Source of the DNA: Trichopria drosophilae
Lineage: Eukaryota > Arthropoda > Insecta > Hymenoptera > Diapriidae
Assembly (NCBI GenBank): GCA_030407085.1
Contig: CM059582.1
Location: 207,296,001-207,360,000 of the forward strand
Length of the DNA: 64,000 nucleotides
Direction of reading: 5' to 3'
Every line of letters begins with the position of its first letter. The first letter of the stretch is position 1. The position numbers and the translations under genes were made by a program. The notes beneath the pieces are model-generated. The model worked only from the letters and a program-made list of their open reading frames with translations, was not told the DNA's origin and searched no databases. Below, one piece after another: positions 47,401-53,879 of this stretch.

Positions 47401-49385
47401 GTACAAACCCCGGTATACCGATTTTCATAAAAAACGAAATGTTTCGAAAATTTTCGTCCGCCATATTGGATCCGCCATTTTGAATTTCATAAATTGGACA
47501 TCAGATTAGTGATTAGGGACACAAATAACTTTTAATAAACACATTTTCAGTAAGAATTTATCAATTTAGCTCGTTAAACATCGCAAAATCGAAAATGTCA
47601 TTAAATTTTCAAGCCGCCATATTGGGTAACGCCATTTTGAAATTTTATTTTGGCCCTCGTACATTTTGAAGTTTAGGTTCCGAGAGATTTTCACATTATA
47701 GTGACCTCCTCACCCAATTTCGGTGCAAAATTGATCGAAAAAAAAAAATTACCGTGAAAAAATCCGACTTTTTGTTATATAATCGATTGTATCTCTTTTG
47801 GATCGTATGTTTTCAAAATTTTAAGGTCAGAATCGGAAAGTACAATCAATTTTACATTAGAAATGATAAGTCCAAAATTTTTTCAACGTTGATAACCCTT
47901 CACAACTTACAGCTGAAATGTTCAAAAAATATTCGTCCTTCTGGTACTTAATGGGTTAAACTTACCTATGTAATTGATCGATCCATTGTTGCAACCCAAC
48001 AGCAGGAAGGATCCGGCTGTATCGAACGAAGAAATCGACACAACGTCTTGAATCTGCCAATGATGAGTCGTCGCGTGCCAAACTCCAATTTTTCCTGTTG
48101 GCGACAATGCAACCAGTTGTCTACCAATAAAAAACAAATATTCAACTCGAACATTTAAATTAAACGTTCCGATATTGAATTTTATTCCTTTTTCCGAGAC
48201 ACACCACAACCGAACTTGACTTCCATAAGAAATTGCGACCATTTTCCCGTCTGTTCCGCAACCCATCTTTGCGTTTATCGCTACCCTTTCGATAATATCT
48301 TCGATATGTGGACTCGTAAATGCATGTTGCCAACCCGACGAGTCTTTTAATCGGTAACAGGTTACAAAATGAGCGTAAGCCACTACGATCCAATTGTGAT
48401 GAGCTTTTATGATTTGAACTCGCAACGGATCGACCCATCCTGATGCTAAAAGTTCTAAATTAGTTTCGTTTCATACTCGGAAGAATTTTTCTTACCTTGT
48501 TGGGGTCCAAACACTAATCCTACGTCTGGTTTAAATGCTTTGTTTAGATCTGCGGAACTATTTCTAACGTGTCTCATATCCAGGGACGGAGTTCGGGAAT
48601 GACCAAGTCCTCGGGAAATTCTGTAATCTTGCGACGAGTTTCGGGCATGCGTTGGTAACGGAGTCTTTGGCGGCTGATCTAGAATTGAATGAAAGTAATT
48701 ATTTGTTAATACAAAGAAATAAAGTTATAAATTACTGACTATTAGAACCTGATGTGTTTGACGACGAAGCGACTGGTTGTGACGAACTTGGAACCTCCGG
48801 ACGACTCGGAGGAGTCGACGAACCTGGAGGTCTGCCATGGACGGACACGTCGCTAATACTAGCCGATACACTAGCCGACTCTTGCATTGGAATGTCTGAA
48901 AAGTTGGAACATTAGACGGAATTAAATGACAGAAACGTAGGACTTACTTGGAGGTGGTAAATAGCCGTAAAATAAGACATCGCCACATGACGATTGAGAT
49001 AAATCTTCGCATAACATCAAACGTTTTACAAGCGGTGTAATTCCATAGTATTCTGCTTCGTGTCTAAGCGCTCTGATGTCAGTGTTTCGGAAGTCGATAT
49101 CCTTGGTACGAAGATAGTTTAGAATGATGGAGAAAATCTTTGGATCTCGATCGATGAACAGTGCTCCGTTTTCGTCCCTTCGACTTGTAATGCGATTGCT
49201 TAAAAGAGCAGTGAAGAACGAGTCTGGGATCCATGATAAAGTTTGTCGAGAAGTAGAAAATCTGGAAGATCGTTGGGTATTTAAAAAAAGTTACGAGTCG
49301 AATCAACTCGATTGTGTTACCTGGTGCCTCCAACATTTAAGTGGACAATATCGCCCAAATAGTGTAAGGAATGTGAAACCGACAT
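16449..49385 (-). CDS. KCTD3: BTB/POZ domain protein, KCTD3/SHKBP1 family, ten exons
   Basis: Exons in transcript order: 49385-49321, 49261-48948, 48895-48740, 48678-48496, 48445-47966, 43612-43496, 36205-36066, 23904-23718, 22940-22662, 16654-16449. They total 2127 bases with no frame break, giving 708 residues (human SHKBP1 is of similar length, KCTD3 longer). The ATG at 49385 places [12 protein letters not shown] shortly after the start, as in the family. An N-terminal BTB/T1 domain (about residues 11-115) contains SWIPDSFF and [17 protein letters not shown] Ser/Pro linker with HSRTPSLD follows, then a WD-like beta-propeller ([14 protein letters not shown] start, [54 protein letters not shown]), and a tail with [15 protein letters not shown]. 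Known family members are Cul3-type adaptors; vertebrate KCTD3 affects HCN3 channels and SHKBP1 binds SH3KBP1. The function here is inferred from homology. The donor of exon 3 (GTCAGT) is the least certain junction. Confidence 0.94.
17078..19413. mobile_element. TTAA-flanked foldback element with CCC/GGG ends
   Basis: TTAA at 17074-17077 precedes CCCTTTAACGCCCAATTG, and GACGAAACGGG ends just before TTAA at 19414-19417. A TTAA duplication with CCC ends is the piggyBac pattern. The right half is a near-perfect palindrome: arms about 18436-18915 and 18965-19402. The left part includes ATGGCGG motifs near 17410 and 17570. No transposase frame was found, so this is a non-autonomous copy in KCTD3 intron 9. 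Confidence 0.55.
18436..19402. repeat. Near-perfect palindrome of about 970 bp
   Basis: The arms match with few mismatches and meet at about 18935-18965, where ATTGGATCCGCCATTTTGAA mirrors TTCAAAATATAGAATCCAAT. The spacer is short. It lies in an intron of KCTD3, so the transcript could fold into a long hairpin. Confidence 0.85.
19791..20069 (+). CDS. Truncated Penelope-like N-terminal ORF (92 aa)
   Basis: A 92-codon frame (ATG 19791, stop 20067-20069) lies between the two direct repeats. It is basic and includes [20 protein letters not shown] and a terminal LNIEINDV segment. These resemble, from memory, the region ahead of the reverse transcriptase in Penelope-like elements, where IFLLKC...P.HI and EI.D are common. 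No catalytic domain follows. It is probably a relic within a non-autonomous copy, with no proven product. Confidence 0.45.
   Translation: MSFYYWILSNYGRETWIFMKGWKTLNKKLSSAIARRIFLLKCRSKGFLPKHIYKLDLSRHFHFYRNYNNTKIRSFITNFKKNILNIEINDVV
20171..20210 (+). ncRNA. Hammerhead-ribozyme-like motif
   Basis: CTGAAGAG is followed by stem GGTCAA/TTGACC with loop AAATTC, then GAAACG. ACG could pair with CGT about ten bases later as a short stem III. Stem I is weak, and the stem II entry carries one extra G, so activity is uncertain. Confidence 0.4.
20482..22012. mobile_element. TTAA-flanked element carrying a tandem array
   Basis: TTAA at 20478-20481 is followed by CCCATTAACACCCATGGGG; GTAGACGGG precedes TTAA at 22013-22016. 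The ends pair only loosely (CCC..T.AC). Most of the inside is the array at 20925-21955. Confidence 0.5.
20925..21955 (+). repeat. Tandem array, about 119-bp unit, with ATGGCGGA module
   Basis: About nine units, each with a form of TTCAAAATGACGGATCCAAT, then ATGGCGGACGAATTTTC, then TATTGGTTTTTTGAATCGC. Two variants alternate (AAAATGGCAGATCCAATATGTCGG and AAAATGACGGATCCAATATGGCGG). It lies in KCTD3 intron 9. Confidence 0.85.
24125..25205. mobile_element. Element with inverted ends around the SWIM/YqaJ-like fragment
   Basis: ATGGGCTACTTGCATCAAAA at about 24138 recurs as its reverse complement at about 25168-25188, with looser similarity on either side. The two copies flank the broken two-exon gene, so they may be ends of the element that carried it. 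The exact borders and target duplication are not clear. Confidence 0.4.
24430..24918 (+). pseudogene. Broken two-exon fragment of a transposon-associated SWIM/YqaJ-type protein
   Basis: An ATG at 24430 opens a 134-base exon that ends at a GTAATT donor (after 24563). A second exon begins after TTGTAG at 24792, and the join keeps frame across a split Arg codon. The peptide runs [14 protein letters not shown]... then, over the join, [18 protein letters not shown]. About 25 codons later the frame runs into a TGA at 24916-24918, but a neighbouring frame reads [17 protein letters not shown], the expected continuation. A one-base frameshift therefore lies near 24879-24884. The pattern NYGD-A-GYV ... 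CPEH-VR resembles, from memory, insect mobile-element proteins with SWIM zinc fingers and YqaJ-like nucleases; only the N-terminal part remains. It sits antisense in KCTD3 intron 7 and is flanked by inverted repeats at 24138 and 25188. Confidence 0.45.
25206..26057. other. KCTD3 intron 7 left of the Bel/Pao element
   Basis: No exon seen. TGACAACTCGCATCTGCAA at about 25930 recurs inverted at about 33282, on the other side of the retrotransposon, so the retrotransposon seems to lie inside an older repeat. Confidence 0.4.
26063..26320 (+). repeat. 5' LTR of the Bel/Pao element
   Basis: 258 bp, TG...CA ends. It differs from the 3' LTR by two substitutions (A/G in the GATAACG/GATGACG segment; G/C in TTCGACT/TTCCACT) and lacks one C present in the 3' copy. 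Confidence 0.95.
26322..26340 (+). other. Primer-binding site of the Bel/Pao element
   Basis: TGGTACTTCGAGCTGGATT begins two bases after the LTR. From memory it complements the 3' end of insect tRNA-Tyr including CCA, with about two mismatches; the tRNA assignment is unverified. Confidence 0.5.
27115..29604 (+). CDS. Bel/Pao gag-protease and start of reverse transcriptase (829 aa, ends at an internal stop)
   Basis: The frame starts at an ATG 795 bases after the 5' LTR. A Gag-like N-terminal region (about residues 1-300) includes the retroelement segment [20 protein letters not shown], of the DUF1759 type. Cys/His zinc knuckles follow at about 356-421 ([14 protein letters not shown] is the clearest). 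An aspartic-protease-like segment has [11 protein letters not shown] at about 467-478, with D-S-C where classical proteases have DTG or DSG. The N-terminal reverse transcriptase part includes VRVVFDGSA and [10 protein letters not shown]. Translation stops at TAA 29602-29604, inside the polymerase domain and before the YVDD motif, so this product alone could not reverse transcribe. The next open part continues in the same frame. Confidence 0.9.
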   Translation: MISDFDSAKLSKNRGSLRMKLTLFQKHINDILSKHPDSSQPLSGEMINDIGERLNRVQQDYEKFEKLQMTIEEIADSENDLVNAYKYREEFERDYFAFIGVAQSLLSRNSPTGSCSSRNETENSINPNANNINFSESQVNNTNNVKLPTIELPKFSGDISEWLGFRDTFESLINNNVTITNIQKFHYLRATVYGSAGQIVKLLEFSATNYAIAWKSLCERYNNTKLLTHNHIKALFEMKGMKRECADEIQVILDCLLKHLRALKVLNQPVDQWDTLLIYLTSSKLDDSTQRAWEKEKSKIDNPTLKDFTEFLTARSEFLQTLELSNKSSNVSSTINKSHTTNKQKTKAFLAANKGNCAHCKQDHPIYRCDQFLKFTPRERFEKLIEYKMCINCLRRGHFATNCTSTFRCKTCKGKHNVLVHFENSSSGSNEPTVALHVNSSIRPAAVLLPTAMVKVKTNERFNNHVRALLDSCAQSSFITERLCKTLQAKMTRITVDITTLNGSECMANYQCEIDVLSKVSGYVFHLTCLVVKEITGLMPNSRTDKNAISIPHGLNMADPSFNQPGPIDLLIGGEFFWNLLCIGQMRLQNSGLTIQKTRLGWVVGGPLSLPEKGQIHCNLITREKLDNTLRQFWELEEIPHGKLLTDEQREFESYFVKTHRRNSDGRFIVKIPLKDSVSKLGDSKKMAERRLINLERKLEKNPELKRKYIDFLTEYEELGHMSRSINENASEVFYLPHHCVVKESSLTTQVRVVFDGSAATTSGVSINNLQITGANMQQELFDILIRFRCHKIVVAADIEKMYRQVLIDPEQRSLQRILWRSSSKEPIQ
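29665..32304 (+). CDS. Bel/Pao polymerase, RNase H, integrase and C-terminal domain (879 aa)
   Basis: This is the continuation of the preceding frame after one stop; the ATG at 29665 is the first internal Met rather than a likely natural start. It begins in the reverse transcriptase with the YVDD catalytic motif (about residues 24-27). RNase H follows ([22 protein letters not shown]). The integrase zinc-binding region has HIRLLHA...CVVC. The integrase core shows D (GVDYAG), D (HSDNGTNF) and E ([10 protein letters not shown]), the DDE triad. A C-terminal region typical of Bel/Pao integrases follows ([18 protein letters not shown]5641-like). No frameshift is visible in this half, in keeping with a recent insertion. 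Confidence 0.92.
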   Translation: MNQLANECESKQPNTAKIIREDFYVDDLLTGADSIAEAVTIANSVSEVLERGKFPLRKWTSNEPEVLKRLSHTIPKTNIIDFSNGATSKTLGLMWDASPDNLSFNIKQNALESRVTKRQILSEVAQIFDPLGLLGPVNINAKILIQTLWMEKVGWDESLPSNLHSQWLAFKEQLRFLNTLKIPRCVLSFPNVNFQLHGFADASKRAYGACIYLRSVNEVGGVSVSLFCAKSKVAPLKEQTIPRLELCAGLLLAKLMSRVKRSLNRNINEIAYWSDSTIVLSWLKLQPGTLPTFVANRVAQIQELSSVELWRHVPTKENPADCLSRGVTPKDIIEFRMWWHGPAFLLKPSADWPQFVSSELIVDDLVPSAVLQIAISGNEINQYFFERFSKLSKLLRVFAYLKRFVNRLKRIPTVRFGAICVEELEDALMFFIKDDQNQWFKNELHLIKTDKKIINHKLKPLSPFVDTAGILRVGGRLANSLYSNDKKHPIILSYKSKLAKLIVEENHIRLLHANATQLLAHTRERFWILRGRNLVRRVVHDCVVCFRHSPREIQYFMGQLPQARVTPLAPFHTTGVDYAGPFLLRDRKGRGSKSVKYYVCIFICFSTKAVHIETASDMTSEAFIAALRRFSSRRGKPAVIHSDNGTNFVGANRELHELGEFLLQNNKELSESAQEVSIEWKFIPAYSPHFGGLWEAGVKSVKYHLKRVSSNASLTPEEFYTLLTQVEAVLNSRPLTPLSSDPSDVLPLTPAHFLIGRSLMTIADPNLKDVQENRLSRWERVQQLQQHFWERWSKEYLSELQVRSKWQEPFPDLKRGMLVLLKDKNQPPCKWKLGRVEESHPGKDGISRVATVWAHGERLKRAYNQLCPLPQDGNEAAST
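32417..32424 (+). other. Polypurine tract of the Bel/Pao element
   Basis: GGGGGG followed by CA lies immediately before the 3' LTR, the usual place for the plus-strand primer. Confidence 0.6.
32425..32683 (+). repeat. 3' LTR of the Bel/Pao element
   Basis: 259 bp, TG...CA ends, about 99% identical to the 5' LTR and followed by the target duplication TGGTT. Confidence 0.95.
32689..33866. other. KCTD3 intron 7 right of the Bel/Pao element
   Basis: An open frame of about 80 codons exists on the - strand at 32839-33081, and an overlapping one on the + strand. I recognise neither and see no splice context, so I do not call a gene. A pair of ATGGCG motifs lies at about 33398-33416. Confidence 0.4.
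33867..34248. mobile_element. MITE with TGGGTGATTTTC ends, 382 bp
   Basis: TGGGTGATTTTCAAAAAACT followed by GTGATA is mirrored at the right end by TATCACAGTTTTTTTGAAAA then TCACCCA. The ends match over about 26 bases. It lies in KCTD3 intron 7. Confidence 0.7.
34249..36065. other. KCTD3 intron 7, part nearest exon 7
   Basis: AT-rich with no exon or strong repeat recognised; the donor of exon 7 is read at 36065-36061. Confidence 0.45.
36430..39965. repeat. Long foldback element, about 3.5 kb
   Basis: GTCAAATCGGCAACTTTTTT at 36436 and a matching reverse complement near 39958 are outer ends of long inverted arms (about 36430-37700 against 39280-39965, with gaps). A smaller foldback (arms about 36640-36900 and 37000-37205) is nested in the left arm. 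The centre contains unrelated sequence and the A/G-rich tract at 38370-38700. It lies in KCTD3 intron 6. Confidence 0.6.
38370..38700 (+). repeat. A/G low-complexity tract
   Basis: About 330 bases of irregular AAAAAG and AAAAGAG units on the + strand, with no coding signal. Confidence 0.95.
40091..42519. mobile_element. TTAA-flanked element with 13-bp terminal inverted repeats
   Basis: TTAA (40087-40090), then CCCTCTTGCGCCC; on the right GGGCGCAAGAGGG, then TTAA (42520-42523). The 13-bp ends match perfectly. It lies in KCTD3 intron 6. It contains a tandem array at about 41630-42430 and a second GGGTTAA end at 41356-41362, so another element is probably nested inside (perhaps starting near 40193). 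No transposase is seen. Confidence 0.65.
41630..42430 (-). repeat. Tandem array, about 120-bp unit, CCGCCATATTGGATCC module
   Basis: At least five units, each with ATCCGCCATATTGGATCCGC, then CATTTT, a spacer containing AATCAGCGAC, and ACTGATTTTCAGGTAAATCG. The module is the reverse complement of that in the 20.9-22.0 kb array, but the spacers differ. Confidence 0.8.
43659..47955. mobile_element. 4.3 kb TTAA-flanked foldback element filling KCTD3 intron 5
   Basis: TTAA (43655-43658), then CCCTTTAAGTCCAGAAGGAC; right end GTACTTAATGGG, then TTAA (47956-47959). Left arm 43659 to about 44870 and right arm about 45540 to 47955 are inverted copies with high identity over hundreds of bases. The spacer holds its own hairpin (about 45215-45280 and 45440-45505). 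The right arm is longer because its satellite-like units have multiplied. The right TTAA ends six bases from the exon 5 border. Confidence 0.75.
45610..47650 (-). repeat. Higher-order tandem array, 284-bp unit
   Basis: The anchor TTTA(T/G)(C/T)TCGTTAAACATCG recurs at about 46158, 46442, 46712, 46996, 47280 and 47564, giving spacings of 284, 270, 284, 284 and 284. The 270 unit lacks one 14-base copy of ATATTGGATCCGCC. Each unit holds two or three CCGCCATATTGG/CGCCATTTTGA modules. The short 60-codon open frames repeated on the - strand are by-products of the array. Confidence 0.9.
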
Positions 49386-50095
49386 TTTTTTTTATAAATT
49401 TTTATAAATTTTTATCCCTGTTGCTTCTAACATATGTCAAAATCATTTTGTTAACGCAGGATATCACTTTTGTCGCGTCGACTGTATCCTTTTTGTACAC
49501 TTTATGAGTTAATTATGCACTTTTGTGTAAATATATTTCACATTGTGTACCAAATTTTGTGCAAGTTGCAACTTGCAAGATGCAATTGTGCAAATGCACG
49601 GCACCTTTATGTTCGAAGTTATGCGCAAGACGAGAAACTGACCAATAGGATTTTGAGCCGGGGTGAATCACACTAAAATATTTATGGAACTATAAATAAT
49701 CTAGGGGAAAAATTGCGACGAAATTTATGAGTGAGGTGCACATGTGTATTCAACAATCGATCGTGTGTGTGTCCTTGATAAAAATAAAAACTTTTGTGTG
49801 CGAAATTTATAAATATTTTCGAAATAAAAGATAAAGCAGATGTCGTGTAATAATTTTCAGTGATTTCTTGCTTACATTCGATTTGTTTCCGATTTCGAAT
49901 GAAATTTACCAAAATTACGATATTGGACGTTTTCGAACGAATATGCGCAGTGTTAAGTTTGAGGTTATGTTCATCTGTTTGCAGCCGAAACCGTGACTCA
50001 TTTTTCGGAATGCAAATCGATACATACCCCAACAAAAGAAAAAGAATAAGATCGAATTCAGAAATTACGTTTCCAAAATAAATTTTACGTCCATG

Positions 50096-51390
50096 CCCGC
50101 TAAACAATATTCCGTTACAGCAACATCTTTGAAACGTCGCATTATAGCCATGCGACCAAACTTGTTTCATTGCAAAAACATTTTTGGGACGTCCTTGGAA
50201 CCAGAAATGTCCTGCCACATTTACGGTTTTTAAATAACGTTTCATTCGTAACGTACCTGCGACGTTTGAAAACTATACATCCAACGTTGTAAAAACGTTA
50301 CATTAAACGGTCATAAATAAAAATTATAAGAAATTCGACGAATTATTTTATTCAATTTGAATTTTATTATTATTTATGTATCGTTAGATATGTTATGAAA
50401 GAATGTAGTTTTATAATTTTACTCGCAAATAAATCTATGAATCTAAGAAAAATCCGTCCCGACCGAGGATCGAACCCGGGTCTACCGGTTACAAAGCTGA
50501 CGTCTTAACCACTACGCTACGCTCGCATACGTATTACCATGCGAACGAGAGCTCTTATACTCAATCGTAGAAGGCTTCTTGATAAATGCGGCTTTAGTTT
50601 AAACAAGATATGTTTAATTAATTTTGTCATTTCCATATTGGGAATAATAATATTTTAATATTATTTGACTATTTTGTAGTAATTTATTGTAATTTAAATA
50701 AATATTTTTAAGATATCCGTATAATATTTTTTTTAAACGAAATGGATTAATAGACAATGTTTAAAAAAATGTAAAATTAATTGACACACGTATATTTTAC
50801 AAATGCACTACTTGGAAATAAGTTATGAAATTACGCGGATATTAAAATTAACACAAGTGAACCACTTTTTAAATTATGAATTAAATTTAATACAATTTAC
50901 ATTAAAAATAATAAGGTGCGAGTTATTTTTCTGGACAAGTGACGGAATATTAAAATTAACATAAGTGAACCAATTTTTAAATTATGCATTAAATTTAATA
51001 CAATTTACATTAAAAATAATAAGGTGCAAGTTATTTTTGAAGTTATTGAAGGCGAAGTCTGAGATGGAACCGGTCGAAACGATTGAATTTATGCAATAAA
51101 TCATGTCTACGAAACGTTGCATTCGTAACATTACATGAATGTTACGTTAGTAACCTGAATGCGACGTTTTAAATTTCCTTGGTGATTTTGTGACGTTGCA
51201 GAAACGATTCCATAAAACGTTTTTAAAACTGTTATAAAGTGACATTCTGGTAATGTTACGCATTAGCTTTGTGTATTTAGATATTGTGCAACGTTGTGTA
51301 AACGGCATCAAGAAGTTGTTACGAAACGTTACGTTTTTGCCATAAATGGGATAACATGTAACGTTTCATTTACGTTACATGTTTAGCGGG
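50096..51390. mobile_element. ACGTT-rich element with CCCGCTAAACA ends
   Basis: CCCGCTAAACA (50096-50106) and TGTTTAGCGGG (51380-51390) are perfect 11-bp inverted ends. Next to both ends are many short ACGTT/AACGT motifs (AACGTTTCATT, ACGTTACAT). It contains a tRNA-like segment at 50455-50527 and a duplicated AT-rich segment (CATTAAAAATAATAAGGTGC at 50901 and 51010). No transposase is seen. Confidence 0.55.
50455..50527 (-). other. tRNA-derived SINE-like segment
   Basis: On the - strand TAGCGTAGTGG matches the Pol III A box and GGTTCGATCCT nearly matches the B box. The anticodon arm does not pair well, so this is a tRNA-like repeat head rather than a working tRNA gene. Confidence 0.55.
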
Positions 51391-51394
51391 TGAC

Positions 51395-51832
<438 letters not shown>

Positions 51833-52012
51833 AGAAATTTTAAGTAAATGCCACTGCTCAGGGAAGTAACAGCCCAGATAACAAAATGATATCGCAATGA
51901 AATCACGATGAATTCACATGTAAGAAATTCTATCACGGAGGAATTCATGAACGCTGCGCATTGCGTCTCATAGTGAAATCACGCTCGTGATTTCACGTGA
52001 AATGCTTCTCAT

Positions 52013-52260
52013 GGGGTGCGGTTCGAAAAACCGACAAATCAAAAAGCCGACAGGTCAAAAAACCGACCGTCATAAAGCTGACAGTTGAAAAACCGACAGT
52101 AAAAAACCCGACAGTTCAAAAAATGACTGTCCTCCTGTCGATGTATCTATTTTTGAATGTGTCGGCTTTTTGACTGTTGGTTTTTCGACTGTCGGCTTTA
52201 TGACTTTCGGTTTTTTGACCTGTCGGCTTTTTCATTTGTCGGTTTTTCGACCCGCACCCC
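52013..52260. mobile_element. Foldback element built of GTCGGTTTTTTGA units
   Basis: A 248-bp palindrome: the left arm GGGGTGCGGTTCGAAAAACC and the right arm (its reverse complement with one change) lead into repeated CCGACAG-TCAAAAA units on the left and their mirror on the right. A 7-8 bp target duplication TTCTCAT(G) flanks it (52006-52013 and 52261-52268). Confidence 0.8.
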
Positions 52261-52613
52261 TTCTCATGATGAGCGCACTATGAGTCCTCGTGTGCGTAGG
52301 TGTATTAAAATCTTCCCATAGAAATCGAAATGTTTTGAAAATTTTCGTCCGCCATATTGGATCCGCCATTTTGAATTTCGTAAATTGGACATCAGATTAG
52401 TGATTAGGGACACAAATAACTTTTAATAAACACATTTTTAGTAAGAATTTATCAATTTAGCTCGTTAAACATCGCAAAATCGAAAATGTTAAATTTTCGG
52501 CTTCAAGCCATATTGGCTAACGCCATTTTGAAATGTTATTTTGCACGCACCCCTTCTCATGATGAGCGCACTATGAGTCCTCGTGTGCGTAGGTGTATTA
52601 AAATCTTCCCATA
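52253..52613. repeat. 68-bp duplication around a captured satellite unit
   Basis: 52253-52320 and 52546-52613 are identical over 68 bases. Between them, 52321-52545 is one unit of the 284-bp family that otherwise occurs at 44-48 kb, with the order of its parts kept (as in 47425-47650). Confidence 0.85.
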
Positions 52614-52801
52614 AAAATGTATAATAAGTAATAGGAGATATTCTATTGGTTAATACGAAAGAATTATAAAACAAAATAGATTATTATGTTTTGAAAGGAT
52701 CATGGGGACTTCAATTACGATATGTGTCATTATAATTTATTCTGAATACTCTTAGGCTGGGCTTCATAGTCGTGAATTGCAGCTTAACCTCAAACTGACA
52801 A

Positions 52802-53258
52802 CCCTGGCGAAAAAATCAGATTGAAAAGGAATGACTTTCATTCCGTCTTAGTCCGTTTCATGCCGTAATCTGTCCCCTATCCAATCCTGGCCATTCCTGT
52901 CGAAACTGAAAATGATATTTCGGAATGATTCAGGATTCGTTAGGATTGAACTCACGGAATGAAACGGATTGCAAATCGAGTGAGAATAACCGAAGACTCG
53001 TTCGGCTTGAAATGGAGGAATGAAACGGATTGCAAATATGATTCGGAATACTCATGATTCGTTCGGATCGAAATCGAGGAATGGAACGGTTTACATTTGT
53101 GTCTCGGAATGACTGAGGATGAAAACGGATAGAATTTTCCGGTATGACATGGATTGGAAGGGAATGACAAAGTGACCCGGATTAAATTCGGATTAAACAG
53201 GGGACAGATTTCGGATAGTCTCGGATAGCACCGGTTTCGGTCGGAACTTTCGCCAGGG
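52802..53258. mobile_element. MITE with CCCTGGCGAAA ends
   Basis: CCCTGGCGAAA at the left and TTTCGCCAGGG at the right are perfect 11-bp inverted ends. The inside has three loose repeats of CGGAATGAAACGGATTGC-type sequence. Length 457 bp. Target duplication not evident. Confidence 0.6.
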
Positions 53259-53879
53259 AAATCAGTAATTATACATTCTGTTATGTACTGGTGTTGTCTA
53301 GATCTACTGTATTTTGCTTTTTATGTTTGAAAGGTATATGCGATGCCATTTTACCATCGTATGTACAACGTTGAAATGAACGATAATGTAAACGAAAAAA
53401 AACGAACTTAATTTGAATTTACAACTATGAATCCGGGCCTAAAAAAATATATTCAAGCATTAATAAAAGTTTGTCACTTCCTTCTAGGAATAAATTAACT
53501 TTCATTAACTTTGTTAATAAATAAATACAAGAAAACGCAATACAGCGTGTGTCACTTAAGTGAGTTCACACAAAATGTATAATATAATGTATGCCGGTAA
53601 ATGCTGGGCGACATTTTCGTGTAGGTGACAGATAAGGGGGGCTCAAGTTGCACCTATGCGCATGCGCATGTCACTCAGATGCGAATCACGATGAACTCAC
53701 AATGCGAATCGCGATGAACTCACAATGCGCATCACGCGTGACCGTGAATTCACTGTGATTCGGAAAAGAGAAACGTGCACGTGCAGCACGGAACTGCCTA
53801 TCATGAAGGCTGCACAATCACATCATTTCGTCAATTCACGTCGTGAGCCCATCGTGAGTCGTACCCAATGTTATCTGGG

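Larger units (their letters stand above)
51873..53879. mobile_element. Composite element with CCCAGATAACA ends
   Basis: CCCAGATAACA (51873-51883) and TGTTATCTGGG (53869-53879) are inverted ends. Inside, near both ends, are many ATCACGATGAA/TTCATCGTGA-type motifs. Nested within it are the foldback at 52013-52260, a captured satellite unit at 52321-52545 and a MITE at 52802-53258. No transposase is seen. Confidence 0.5.

Noticed and set aside
45632..47464. Repeated 60-101 codon open frames on the - strand beginning [10 protein letters not shown]
   Set aside because: They repeat with the 284-bp array, have no coding features beyond the repeat, and vary in frame between units. They are by-products of the satellite.
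48160..48438. 92-codon - strand frame inside KCTD3 exon 5
   Set aside because: It is a shifted frame of the true exon, which encodes the conserved beta-propeller segment.
49124..49507. 127-codon open frame on the + strand
   Set aside because: It is antisense to KCTD3 exons 1 and 2, whose frame is clearly real.
49682..50245. 187-codon open frame on the - strand
   Set aside because: It crosses the left border of the ACGTT-rich element (50096), has no recognisable domain, and mixes unrelated sequence.
50455..50527. Functional tRNA gene
   Set aside because: The A and B boxes are good, but the anticodon stem does not pair and a similar degenerate copy lies at 774-830. A SINE-like remnant is the better call.
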